Made by a program: the position numbers and the translations under genes
NCBI GenBank assembly: GCA_016490735.1
Contig: JAEMWC010000232.1
Location: 827,501 to 891,500, forward strand
Length of the DNA stretch: 64,000 nucleotides
Reading direction: 5' to 3'
Origin: Pachyseris speciosa
Taxonomy: Eukaryota; Cnidaria; Anthozoa; Scleractinia; Pachyseridae
Shown: piece by piece, positions 49,101-57,897 of the stretch
Layout: the number at the start of each line of letters is the position of its first letter
Position numbering within the stretch: the stretch's first letter is position 1
The notes under the pieces: model-generated
Databases searched by the model: none
The model's input: only the letters and a program-made list of their open reading frames with translations
Told to the model about the DNA's origin: nothing

Positions 49101-52100
49101 AATCTGTTTTATCTATCTAATTTAGAAACATATTCGTCACTAGATACCTGTTCAGAATCTTAAATTGAAATTCTCGTGTTTTTGTGTCCAGAGCGATTTT
49201 AAAAGGCAAACTATAAATTTCCTTCCATTACACTTCAACTGAGCTGTAGGTTGAGTCGCCACAAGTCCAGAAATTACTTCCCAATAGACCCTTTTAGAGA
49301 TCACCTCAGTCATCAAGACTTTTTGGTTATCTAAGACAAGTTGAATGTGGTCCTGGAGGAAAAAAGAACTTTTGTTCACGTACTCATTTATTTTAAGGGA
49401 TTGTCACCACGGTGCAGGGAGAGCATCCATTAAGGACATCAGATCAAAGAAGTCTTTTGGAGAAAAATCCAAATGACGTAAATTGCCTTGAAAGATAAGT
49501 TGATTATTTTCCATGGCTAAATCACATACTCTGAATAATCCTGTACAGATCAAGCTTTGATTTAACACAGATTAACCATTACCTGATGCAAATCTGTTGT
49601 TCCAAATAACAGTGTTAGTTATTTCTTCGTGTGACAGCTCAGGCACACTCTTACATGTAGTTGCGGAGCATGGCGATAAAACACTTACAACATTCTCTGC
49701 AAAACTTTGGAAGATTAATCGGAAGCTTTTTGACATCAAAATTACAGCATAAAATAAACTTATTCCCAACCAGTTTCAGGTAGTGTAATAAACTAGTATC
49801 TGGTGTAAATTGGTGGTTGTCTTTTTAAAGACAAACACAGATCTTTTCGTAGGTAAAAAATCACAAAATCACATACTCGTTCTTTAATCCAGCTCCCAAT
49901 TGGTTTGTTAGCTAAGTTGGTGGAGCTCTGTACCGGTATCGCAGAGGTCATGGGTTCAAATCCCGTACACTGCGATGATCATTCACATATTCATTCTTTG
50001 ATCCGCAGTTCAGATATATGATTATCATATATTCATTCTCATATATTCACCACTCACGGGTATATTACGAACCAACAAAAGGACCAGCTCCCAGTTGGTT
50101 TGTTAGCTCAATTGGTAGAGCACTGTACCGGTATCGCAGAGGTCGTGGGTTCGAATCCCGTATAAACCTGAAATTTTTTTAGGCTTTATTTTCACTACTG
50201 CTTAAGATTGTTCATAACTTCGATGATCATTCACATATTCAGTAAGTTTATTACTACTAAATACTCTCCTCCCCACCCCTTCCCTCCGCTTAGAGAAGTC
50301 AGCATAAGCAAGAGAAACGGTCTTGTTTTTACCACTGCAGTTTTTTCCATTTCCGGTAAAACCAGAATGGCACGTGCAAACATTTGAGCCGTCATTGTTC
50401 TCACAGGAGACTTTGACATGACAGGCGGAAGGAGAAGCGCTGCACTCATCAATGTCTGCGAAACCAACAACGCTATAATGCAACAAGTGAACTTAAGTCG
50501 TGTTTTATTGTGTCGAACGCTTTCAATATTAAAGTATTTTGTTTAAGCTTCACTAGAGAAGCACTCTTCCTACCACAGCTTTCAGCTGAAACGTGGCTCT
50601 TCCCAGACGAAAACAGGCAAGAAAATAAGGGGGTTTACTGGACATATACCTTTTGGATAACTTGCTATGTAATGGCAATATGTCTGACGCCACATTAAAA
50701 AGGGTCAGCGGTCCCTGCCCAGTTTTTATGTAACTATTTAAACCAAGGCTTTTAAATCCGAACCAAATAAAGATATTTTTACTCAATGGAAACCGATAAA
50801 CGCCAAACCAACCGGAAAAGATTCACTAAAATACAGGGCCATCACGGACAGATGATCATCGGCATAGGAAACCTTCAGAGCTCTGTATTAATTCAAGTGT
50901 GCTCCTCGCCCAAAGCTCCATACTCCATAGTTGCACGCTCCACGCTCCACGTATCACGTGTCTCTCCCCCACGCACTCACCTCATTTCGCTGCGTTCGCA
51001 CACTCGCTACTTAATTGCAATTTCACCCATTTATCTTGTAAGAAAGAAACCTTTAACATACCGTTTGTTGTCATGTTACAGTAAGCGAAGACACTCGTCC
51101 CTGGTATGATAGAGTAGAACCAATATTTGCCACTGAGAACCTGGCCCTCCTCATTGTCCTTTATTTCTTGGCAAGACTTTGCCGGCAGCTCGGGGATGGA
51201 GCCAAGAGGTACTGGAAAAGCAAAGGAAATTCGTAATTGTTCGACTTATTAAGTGACCTATTAAACAAACCGAAATCCTCGCAGCGCATATCAAATTCGC
51301 CCATTTGACAAGAGCTATAGGTACATGATCAACATGATGCCATAGTGAAAATAAAATGGGAAGGAATTCTAGTCTCGTTTTGCCACTTGTCATAATATTA
51401 CAACCGTGTAGGTGAATCAGTGAAGTAGCAAATTGCAATTTTCGATTGCCTCTTGGAAGGCTGAGTGAAGACCAATATGGCCTCTAGTTTGGTGTAAAAT
51501 CGGGTGTACGGTTATAACTTTTGGTGGTCTGAAGATGACATTCTAAAGTGCGACTATTCAAATGAAAGCTACTGAGCAGTACTTTCATGTGGTGCTGTTT
51601 ATTATGCTGTACAAGGTGGTTCTAAATTTTGAGTCTGTGGATGAAATCCTAAAGAGTGACCATTCAAATGAAAGCTACTGAGCAGCACTTTCATGTGGTG
51701 CTGTTTATTATGCTGTACAAGGTGGTTCTAAATTTTGAGTCTGTAGGTGAAATCCTAAAGTGCGACTATTCAAATGAAAGCTACTGAGCAGTACTTTCCT
51801 GTGGTGCTGTTTATTGTCCTGTAGAAGGTCAGTGGTTCTAATCTGTGGATGAAATCTTAAAATGAGACATTCCGTAGTATGTCACGAGAACTATAACTAT
51901 TTCATACCATGCTATGGAAAGTACATAGCTAGGGCCGTACTGTACTATAGGAAGGCAATACGAAAGATCAAGTGTAATACGGAGCAATACACAATAGCTT
52001 CTTGCAGTCTGATTGGCTGTTTGCTATATGACATGGCATAAATAATGATATGTGCGGCCCATACCTCTCTGAACGTCCAGTTTGAAATAAAATCGGTCTG

Positions 52101-52383
52101 AGTCGTCAACAAAATTCTCGGGGCTGCCTTCTTTTGTGCGGTTGTTGAACTCACACACACTTGTTGACATAACGAAGTTGAAACTTTGGCAGACGTCTTC
52201 CAATCTGCATGTAAACAAACATTCTGCATGACCGGAGCCAGCAAATCGCTTGTTATAAGTGTGTCCTCGTAACATCTTGCCGAATATAGAGGCATGGCGG
52301 TGTCCATTGCACTGGCCAGCAGCAATTGCGGCGTTGTAAATCAAGCCAGAGAGTAAGATCGGAATCATAATCGGTGTAGACAT
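25161..52383 (-). CDS. Secreted PAN-fibrinogen-like-EGF-EGF-TLDc protein, copy B
   Basis: Six predicted exons on the minus strand: 52383-52065, 51211-51062, 50455-50333, 33896-33768, 32388-32128 and 25483-25161; 1305 nt, 434 aa. Signal peptide (residues 1-22) starting [14 protein letters not shown]/apple-like domain (about 24-106); fibrinogen-like N-terminal segment (107-156) with SCQEI and AYCNM; two EGFs starting DIDEC (157-197 and 198-240); TLDc (about 244-434) ending VEVFYE. All junctions are GT/AG in phase 1 and no stop interrupts the frame. The intron between the EGFs is 16.4 kb and holds the nested transposon complex; the one between the TLDc exons is 6.6 kb and holds a minisatellite with a Penelope-like insertion. 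The frame is intact, so I treat it as potentially functional, though intron load may lower expression. Role as for copy A: extracellular, precise function unknown. Confidence 0.78.
25945..26818. repeat. 66-bp minisatellite, left block, about 13 units
   Basis: Period 66-68 bp; unit landmarks are GGGGGAGTAGTAATACTCCT, AGTCACTTCATGCTGGGTAT and CTGTGATGGTCTAGCATCCC. It lies in the intron between the two TLDc exons of gene B. The array resumes at 30703 after the Penelope-like insertion. Confidence 0.93.
26821..29440 (-). mobile_element. Penelope-like retroelement, long copy with frameshifts
   Basis: Reading on minus: an N-terminal part (29444-29103) with [14 protein letters not shown]; a middle part (29054-28347) with [27 protein letters not shown] and RT motif [12 protein letters not shown]; a C-terminal part (28438-27104) with [21 protein letters not shown] motif C YIDDIF, a Cys cluster ([11 protein letters not shown]) and a GIY-YIG endonuclease, [18 protein letters not shown] and FNEHRR. 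Penelope-like elements use this RT plus nuclease to insert. The parts are separated by frameshifts, one near a 7-A run at about 29118 and one at about 28350-28385, so this copy is not autonomous. The tail contains a hairpin GGCTGG...CCAGCC followed by GAAA (26880-26916), resembling a hammerhead that lacks the essential G after CUGA. Confidence 0.88.
29435..30613 (+). mobile_element. Penelope-like retroelement, 5-prime-truncated copy in opposite orientation
   Basis: Starts inside the coding region at [19 protein letters not shown] and runs through the GIY-YIG nuclease to a stop at 30330, then the 3-prime end. It is the near-perfect reverse complement of 26821-27990; I saw only a few amino acid differences (for example I for L, F for S, M for I). 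It joins the long copy head to head at about 29435, so both 3-prime ends face the minisatellite. Such inverted partial copies are typical of Penelope-like insertion. Confidence 0.88.
30614..30702. other. Short linker between Penelope-like copy and minisatellite
   Basis: About 90 bp absent from the left side of the insertion. It could be extra 3-prime sequence of the truncated copy or sequence captured on insertion. Confidence 0.4.
30703..31440. repeat. 66-bp minisatellite, right block, about 11 units
   Basis: Same monomer and orientation as 25945-26818, so the Penelope-like pair landed inside one array. Units near 31300-31440 are more diverged. Confidence 0.92.
31441..32127. other. Intron sequence of gene B with a (TTG)n tract and a hairpin
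   Basis: Holds (TTG)n at about 31787-31816 and an inverted repeat CGCCATATTG...CAATATGGCG around 31852-31890, which looks like part of a small MITE. No coding sequence; the Asn-rich minus ORF is the TTG repeat read backwards. Confidence 0.5.
33400..33640 (+). repeat. Penelope-like 3-prime fragment, unit B copy
   Basis: Counterpart of 7080-7420, with CAATCAACAACAGTCC and CCTGATGAAGACC. Intronic in gene B. Confidence 0.5.
34221..34248 (+). repeat. Left terminal inverted repeat of RAG1-like transposon
   Basis: 28 bp beginning TAGCCTCCCACGCAG, perfect inverse of 48067-48094, directly after the 9-bp target copy. Confidence 0.9.
34256..35687. mobile_element. Foldback element inserted beside the left terminal repeat
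   Basis: The left arm 34256-34308 (TTTCACCTCCTCCCCACTAA, then GCTTACCCGAAGCCAACATT) is the inverse of 35210-35245 joined to 35671-35687, the break being the MITE at 35246. The arms are about 53 bp. The roughly 900-bp interior shows no recognisable protein. No clear target duplication was found, so whether it inserted or arose by rearrangement is open. Confidence 0.6.
35246..35667. mobile_element. Palindromic Harbinger-like MITE (422 bp) with TTA duplication
   Basis: Long imperfect palindrome with ends AGGCGGCGAAATACGAGATA and its inverse, arms extending through ACAAGTTGATCACGCAAGGT-like segments. TTA flanks both sides (35243-35245, 35668-35670). Removing it restores the foldback arm continuously. 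The 248-residue minus ORF across it is an artefact of the palindrome. Confidence 0.85.
35688..36520. other. Transposon non-coding region between left end and transposase stop
   Basis: Contains the displaced subterminal repeat (about 35692-35730, GGAAATTTAGTTCGCGCATG) and AT-rich DNA. No ORF of note. Confidence 0.55.
38283..38545 (-). repeat. BEL/Pao 3-prime LTR
   Basis: Runs from GTTTGGAGAATGTCCC to CACGTTTCCGACA on plus; matches 44097-44359. Confidence 0.9.
38836..44010 (-). pseudogene. BEL/Pao Gag-Pol polyprotein, one in-frame TAG
   Basis: One long frame (44010-39256), then a TAG at 39256-39258, then the same frame on to 38836. Order on the protein: coiled-coil-rich Gag with a DUF1759-like segment ([15 protein letters not shown]); Zn knuckles ([28 protein letters not shown]); aspartic protease ([11 protein letters not shown]); reverse transcriptase (YVDDLL); RNase H ([17 protein letters not shown]); integrase with an HHCC-type zinc site (CHGCKRF) and catalytic GTDFAGP and YSDNGGTF; a C-terminal DUF5641-like tail after the stop. 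Length and order are typical of full-length BEL/Pao. The element replicates via RNA in cytoplasmic particles. The TAG separates only the last 130 or so residues and is probably a mutation. Confidence 0.92.
44011..44096 (-). other. BEL/Pao leader and primer-binding-like site
   Basis: Short untranslated leader. TGGCACCTCCGACGGG next to the LTR fits the primer-binding consensus of BEL elements. The priming tRNA was not identified. Confidence 0.6.
44097..44359 (-). repeat. BEL/Pao 5-prime LTR
   Basis: Counterpart of 38283-38545, no difference noticed on reading. Confidence 0.9.
47022..48066. other. Transposon region upstream of the transposase start
   Basis: No coding sequence seen. Probably holds the transposase promoter. 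Ends with a (CG)n run at about 48048-48066 directly inside the right terminal repeat and subterminal sequence GCGCGAACTAAATTTCC (about 48006-48022) shared with the left end. Confidence 0.5.
48067..48094 (-). repeat. Right terminal inverted repeat of RAG1-like transposon
   Basis: 28 bp ending GCGTGGGAGGCTA, followed by the 9-bp target copy ACATACCTT (48095-48103). Confidence 0.9.
48396..48792 (-). mobile_element. Second hAT-like MITE (397 bp) with 8-bp duplication
   Basis: Ends CCGGGGAGGTACTCCC and GGGAGTACTCCCC with a C-run. CAGTAATC flanks both sides (48388-48395, 48793-48800). Internally it repeats CCCTATTTCAGACC. A related copy in opposite orientation lies at 56872-57304. Intronic in gene B. 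Confidence 0.85.
48801..49900. other. Intron sequence of gene B
   Basis: Nothing recognised; short ORFs without domain-like features. No unit A counterpart seen, so it may be a further insertion or lie in the part deleted from A. Confidence 0.4.
49902..49972 (+). repeat. tRNA-derived SINE, damaged copy
   Basis: Keeps GGTTTGTTAGCTAAGTTGG and a B box GGTTCAAATCC but lacks the 3-prime acceptor strand. Followed by the same AT-rich leader that precedes the next copy. Confidence 0.65.
49985..50185 (+). repeat. tRNA-derived SINE with leader
   Basis: tRNA-like body at 50097-50168 with acceptor strands GGTTTGT / ATAAACC, B box GGTTCGAATCC and a following T-run. The leader matches that of the SINE at 5361. 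Confidence 0.75.
51540..51850 (+). repeat. 106-bp satellite, plus orientation, about 3 units
   Basis: Units with GAAAGCTACTGAGCAGTAC and GTGGTGCTGTTTATTATGCT, in the first intron of gene B; counterpart of 9240-9760. Confidence 0.88.
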
Positions 52384-52471
52384 TTTATACCTCTCGTCAG
52401 TAAAGGAAAACCTGCAAGCAGTTTCGCAAAGTTCTTTAAAAATGTTTTTAAGAACAATTATACCGGACTTA

Positions 52472-53158
52472 ATACGACTTTTTATTTTCGTAAATGGTTT
52501 GAACCCAGGAGTCATATCATAACCAAGTGAAGCACGATCGTCCGCGTGAGTGTAGTCCTGAGAAGGACTGTTTGTGTTGAAATTGACTGACGTTTCGACA
52601 ACCTGAGCGGAAGTCATCATCAGAGTGAAGTGATTAGTAACGTCAGGAGATGGTATAAGTACTCTAGTCGTTGATGTGATTGGTCAGCGAAGTCGTGATG
52701 TTATTGGTTGTCTGTCAGTTAAGCCGTGATGTTATTGGCTGTGAAGACTGTAAACCATGATTGGTGCGTTTCGATCCGTCTTTTGTTAGTCAGATGTTCG
52801 TAGGTGTATTTTTAGTCAAATTAGTCGGTTTGTCTATTGTTTTTCTGTTGTTGATATCGTCAATAAGTCGCATGTAAGGTGCGGGAAGCTGTTGGCAACG
52901 GTTCAGTGGTGTTTGTTCTAAGTTAGTAAACCAACTTTCCAGTGCGATCCGTTGGTGGTAGTTAGTACAGTATGTAATGCATTTAGTAGAGTCCCAGTTG
53001 ATTGTGTGCTTTGTCAGTAGATGGTGCTCAGCACTGTTATTGTTGATGTCACCATTTCTCGTCGCTCGTTTGTGTTCAGTCAGTCTTGCGTTAAAATTTC
53101 TACCAGTCAGGACTACACTCACGCGGACGATCTTGCTTCACTTAGTTATGACTTTTCA
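52472..53158 (-). pseudogene. Penelope-like fragment just upstream of gene B
   Basis: The minus frame 53122-52790 contains GRNFNARLTEHKRATRNGDI and NLEQTPLNRCQQLPAPYMRL, the end of a GIY-YIG Penelope-like protein of another family. Both ends carry an inverted stretch around CGCGGACGATC (52547-52557 and 53115-53125). Unit A lacks it, so it inserted after duplication, about 90 bp upstream of the start codon. Confidence 0.7.
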
Positions 53159-55890
53159 TTTTATTACTACTAACAGAGTGGTGTACGAAATTAATTCCTG
53201 TTTGCTTTGGTTTCGTTATTTCCTTTGCTTAAGTGATTGATTAGCAAAACTCGCTCCACTTTCTTGACTAGACTAATGGAAGCAAAACCAATTGTGACTT
53301 GTACGCGCGCATTTCCCGCGCTTGGGGACAGGCTGCGTTCAATTGCTTCGAATCCTGATTGGCTTATTGTCCTGTTTGCATATATTGTGATTGGTCACAG
53401 TTATTGCTTTGTTACGTCATCGTTTTCAACCTAACGTCCGTTTTTACCTCTCACTCTCGGTCTCACTCCTGTCTCACAATTTCCGCTTTTGATCGCGTTT
53501 TTGAAATTATTCGATTTCGGAGTACTTTTGTTAGTTTGCGTGTGGAAAAAAAAAAGCGTAACCTTAACGGGATTGTAAACCGCCATGAGACTGTGATATG
53601 TGCACTTTACAATTTGCACATTATTCAGTTTTGGTTATTATTCAAGTTTTAATGCCACCCACTAATTCAAATTTGCCAACTTTTTGCTGTTTATTAAACT
53701 GTCCTATTTAATTATTGAAGAAAGTCTGTGGCATTAACTTGAGAGATCTTCATCAACATTTTTAAAATAGAAAAAAGTGATTCTTCAAACACAACTTAAA
53801 GCTGGAAAGAAGCTTCTCATTCATTTACTCGCCTGAATATTTGCAGAATGGTTTATCTTCCTCTAAATTTTTCCTCACAATAACTGAGAAACCTGAAAAC
53901 CTATTGGTACGGTTTAATAAGTTCCAAAAGGCCCAACTTAATGAAAATTAATCGATCCGTTTTCAAGTAATGAATCATAAAAATCTAAGACTTGTAGACA
54001 GGGCGTAAGATACACGCTCAGTAGAAACCGAACAAATTCTCCTGTTGTAGGTAAAGCGAAATTTGAAGTAATATTTCAAATTGTGTATCTTACTGACATA
54101 TCCTAGCTCAGAATCCATAAAAAATATCAGTAAAAATTCAAAAATACCTCCGTTCCTAACTTTCTTTCTTTTTTTGTTTGGTTTATGTCGCATGGTTGCC
54201 TTATCACTTCCCATTTACGATATTAATTATTCACTTGAAAAGTATAGTAGCTACCTAACTTTGGCCGTGCATGCAAAACAGTTTACAAACATTGTAAAAC
54301 ATACTTCAAACTTCCATGACATTTTACACTTAACATTTTACACTTTATTCAGTTTTGGGCATTATTCAAGTTTGAATGCCATACACTAGTAATTAAAAGT
54401 TGTCAAATATTTTTGTTTTTAATTCAATCGATGAAAGTCTGTGGCCTTTAGAAATATTCAACAATCTAGGCCTTTACTAATTTAGAAATTTTTAGCTATA
54501 TTTTTAAAATAGAAATAAGTAATTGTTCAAACACGCCTTAAAACTATAAAAGGAAAATTCTCATTCATTCATTCGCCTAATAATTTTACCCCTTTCCTAA
54601 TTTTCATGAAATAATTTTTTTTGGATTGCATCCAGTTTCAAATGCATTCGGGAACTTTGGTCAATCATGATTCTTTGGAATGAATGTAGAATTTGTTTTA
54701 AATTTACGTTATAACAACAAACCTGAGAACCTACTCATTTTTTAATTATTTTATCGACTTGAGAGTCTACAGCCCTTAAAGAGGCAGTATCGTGGGAATT
54801 ATCCCTGATATTTTGACCAAAAGTTTTCTGTGTCTTTTTCATTCATGAATTGCTTCTGAATTACCAGTGAGATAAAATCAAGTAAATCTTACGAGAAAAA
54901 TGAGCCAGAGTTAGTTATTACCAATTTTATCTAAAATGCGAGGGGAGAAATTGAAAACGTCGGCCCGCCTTTTTCAAGATGGTACCATTTTCATGTTGGC
55001 CAAGCGTTACCAAAAACATTTAAGAATGGTTTCCGTGAGCTAAAATAGCCGTTTTGAAGAACAGTTAGCCATTATTTTTCATTAGCCATCGGTAAACAGG
55101 TCTCTTTTGCTTTCCAAATTATTACTAACAATCCGTGGGATACTGCCCTTCCAATGATCTCAGTAAGTAATGTAGCCAAATTAGAAAAAACGGCTCGAGT
55201 TTCTTTAAATATCTCTTTCTGTGTTCTTCAACGAAAAAAGTTGAAATTCATTTGTATATCCGATTGAAGATATATGAAAATGAAAGCCGTTTACTCTTGG
55301 TTTGCTCTGATGATGATTAACTCAAAATTGCAGATTTCTGTAATTTGTCTAGTTGCAATTGTCATCGTTTTCCTCTAGATTGTGCAGCTTGGTTAAGAGC
55401 TCCAAAGCTTCCTTTGTTAATTTAGCTAGGAATTTTCATGAATTTTTTTATTTGTGGTTTTCTCTTTTGGTGGACTGCTGTATCCATTCATCTTAAGTCT
55501 CAGACGAGACATAAACATGACGTAAACAAATTGAGAATGTTTTTGCTGAGCATGGATCTTCTTCCATTTTCTTTTCAAGATTTTTGCCAAAACGACAATA
55601 AAAAGCATCAAAAATCTCTTCTTGAGGAGAATTCCAACGGGATAAGTAAAAGAAACACGCTGATACTGTTGATGAGAGAAGAATAAGGGCGCTTTCCATT
55701 CAACCAAAATTTTCGAGATTTCCGGTCTGAAATTGCATGTTGCGGGAATAGGTTTCCAACTTCATGCCAGGCGAAAAAGAGAGAATCCTATAGAACTTAA
55801 CGACAGTACTGCGCAAGGGAAAACATGCACAAGGCGAAGAATGCTCCCCTCTTAACAGTGTCTCAATTTTTAATTCGCATGTTTTTTTCA
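53159..55890. other. Upstream flank of gene B
   Basis: Aligns first with 10790-11700, then with 13130-14700 of unit A (and with 16920-18490). AT-rich, without credible coding sequence. Unit B lacks the A-specific material in between. Confidence 0.55.
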
Positions 55891-55935
55891 GCGGTACGAG
55901 ACGCAGCGGAGTCTATCTGGAAGTATTACAAAGGA

Positions 55936-55976
55936 ATGCGGGGTTGTGGACCCCGCATTCCTTACATATTTGAATT
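55936..55976. repeat. Perfect hairpin, 14-bp stem
   Basis: AAGGAATGCGGGGT, a 5-base loop TGTGG, then ACCCCGCATTCCTT. It is isolated and not followed by a T-run. Confidence 0.7.
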
Positions 55977-56871
55977 TCAATCTGTCAGTGAGTCAGCCCG
56001 TGTAAAGTAGAAGGCGTGAAAATTCGCAAGTGCGGCTGTCAAAACTAATTTTTGTCACCGGAAACACTGTGATTGAGCCATGAGAAAATTAGGATCACTT
56101 TCTATGCGGCGTGGAGACTGAGGAAGTAACGAGACAACAAACAATAATGCAGAAGTCCAAATCACGCATTCGTTTTTTTTATTAAGAAAACCCGGCCGAA
56201 TTAGGAATACCGGTAAACTCGCCTACGCCTCCACAACTCGTTCGCTTCCTGGTAGGCGAGTTCACTCAAGTAATGTATGTTCAGTTATAACTTTAATTTT
56301 TCATTTTGTGAGCGTGTACAATTATAGCACGTTTTCCTTTGTCTATGAAAAATTTACTCAACGCCGGCTATGTTGATTTCATTAAATTTCCGTGGATTTT
56401 CCTACGACCGTAACAGGGAGCAGTGGCTTTCAGTATTTGACGTGAGATGGATGTGAAGATGAATACAATAAATAACTGTGAGAATCTGTGACTTTGGAGA
56501 GCACACTGGTACACGGATAGAAACTTTGATATCAAGAAGAGCCAGCGAAGCTTCTGTAATTTCCCAGGTATATTTCAGACTGAGCCGGATGAGAGGAATT
56601 GACGGAGGTTATAAATTCATTGAGTTCCTCAAAACACTGTACCGATGCCGTCGTCAATGTAGTGACCGTATAGTTCAGGTTTAGGGTCTTTGTATTGATT
56701 GAAGAATTGGTGCTCAACGTATAACCTACAAAAAACAAAAAAAAAAAAAAAAAACAAAAAAAAAAATAGAAAAAAGAAAAAGAATGGCGTAGCTGGGTAC
56801 CATTTTTGTGCTTATCGCCACACCATTAATTTGCTTTTAATAGTTATCAGCGAATGAAAACAAAAAAAAGG
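55977..56871. other. Beyond unit B; weak coding hint at 56532-56738
   Basis: The minus frame 56738-56532 reads like plausible protein (an acceptor-like TTTTTTGTAG precedes GYTLSTNSSINTKTLNLNYT) with several N-glycosylation sites, but no clear donor or partner exon. It might be one exon of an upstream minus-strand gene. A-rich tract at 56730-56775. Confidence 0.25.
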
Positions 56872-57304
56872 TCGGGGGGGGGGGGGGGGGGGCAGTACTC
56901 CCTTTTATGCGCTATATCAGGTATATGGGGCACCAAAGGGTATGGATTTTTAGCCGTGTTGGTCTGAAATAGGTTATCGATTTTGAACATTTTGGTCTGA
57001 AATAAGGTATGGTTTGTCCACTCGTCTTGGATTGGGAATACTTTTTTTTAGAAGAAGCTACTTCTTCGTCAGTAGGCGATAAGACCATCTGCAAAAGCCC
57101 TTCTTTTTTGTCCTTAATTATCTTTTATCGCGCACATGAAATAAGTCTGAAACAGGGTATCAAATTTTTGATCAGGTCTGAAATAGGGTAGGGAGAACCG
57201 CTGATTTTGTTCTGAAATAAGGTAAGTGTTTCGGGAGGGGGCCGCACGCCCTACCCAATTTTTCTGGGAGTACACCCCTACCCCCACCCCACCCCCCTCC
57301 CCGG
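56872..57304 (+). mobile_element. hAT-like MITE copy, opposite orientation
   Basis: Begins with a G-run then GCAGTACTCCC and ends CTGGGAGTACACCCC with C-rich sequence. The internal GGTCTGAAATAGGGTA motif is the inverse of that at 48396-48792. No clear target duplication. Confidence 0.65.
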
Positions 57305-57600
57305 GATCAAGTTAACACCGAAAGGGGGAAAAATCTAGAGCAGAACTTCATCTTTCAAATCGTATCAATGAACGCTTTTCATTCTATTTATTTCCGTTTT
57401 TCACGTAGCTCCAGATTCTGTGCACAAACCATACATAACCCGCAATTCCTCGATGCAATCTGTGGAAGGGCAAACACTAGAAACGTCAGCTTTTTTAATC
57501 TCTTTACAGTGGTCAATTCCGTTGACAAACCATATTCTCGTGTTTCACTCCCCAAAAGACGCAGCACCTGACAGTTTCATTTAAAACTAACCCTTTTCAT
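57305..57600 (+). repeat. Degenerate Penelope-like terminal repeat
   Basis: Matches 15600-15890: CAATGAACGCTTTTCATTC, CAATTCCTCGATG and GAAACGTCAGC. The ribozyme core is disrupted. Confidence 0.55.
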
Positions 57601-57897
57601 TCTCATCTGTTGATCACATTTCGTTTTTCATTATAAACATTTACTATAGCTCAAACAACATTATTTTGGGTTTCGATTCATTATTACACCAAACGAAGTG
57701 GGTAACCTGTGGCACAAACTCAAAATATTACAATGCCTAATCTAAGCCTGTTCCACCGAACGAATTTTGGGGAACTTTAAGTACGGAAGTACATGTAAGT
57801 TGACTACTATCTCTCATTGGCAGTCAAAGAAATTCCATTCCAATTAGTTTGACTTTAAATCACAAGACAAGTGGACTATTCGTGACATCTCATGCCA

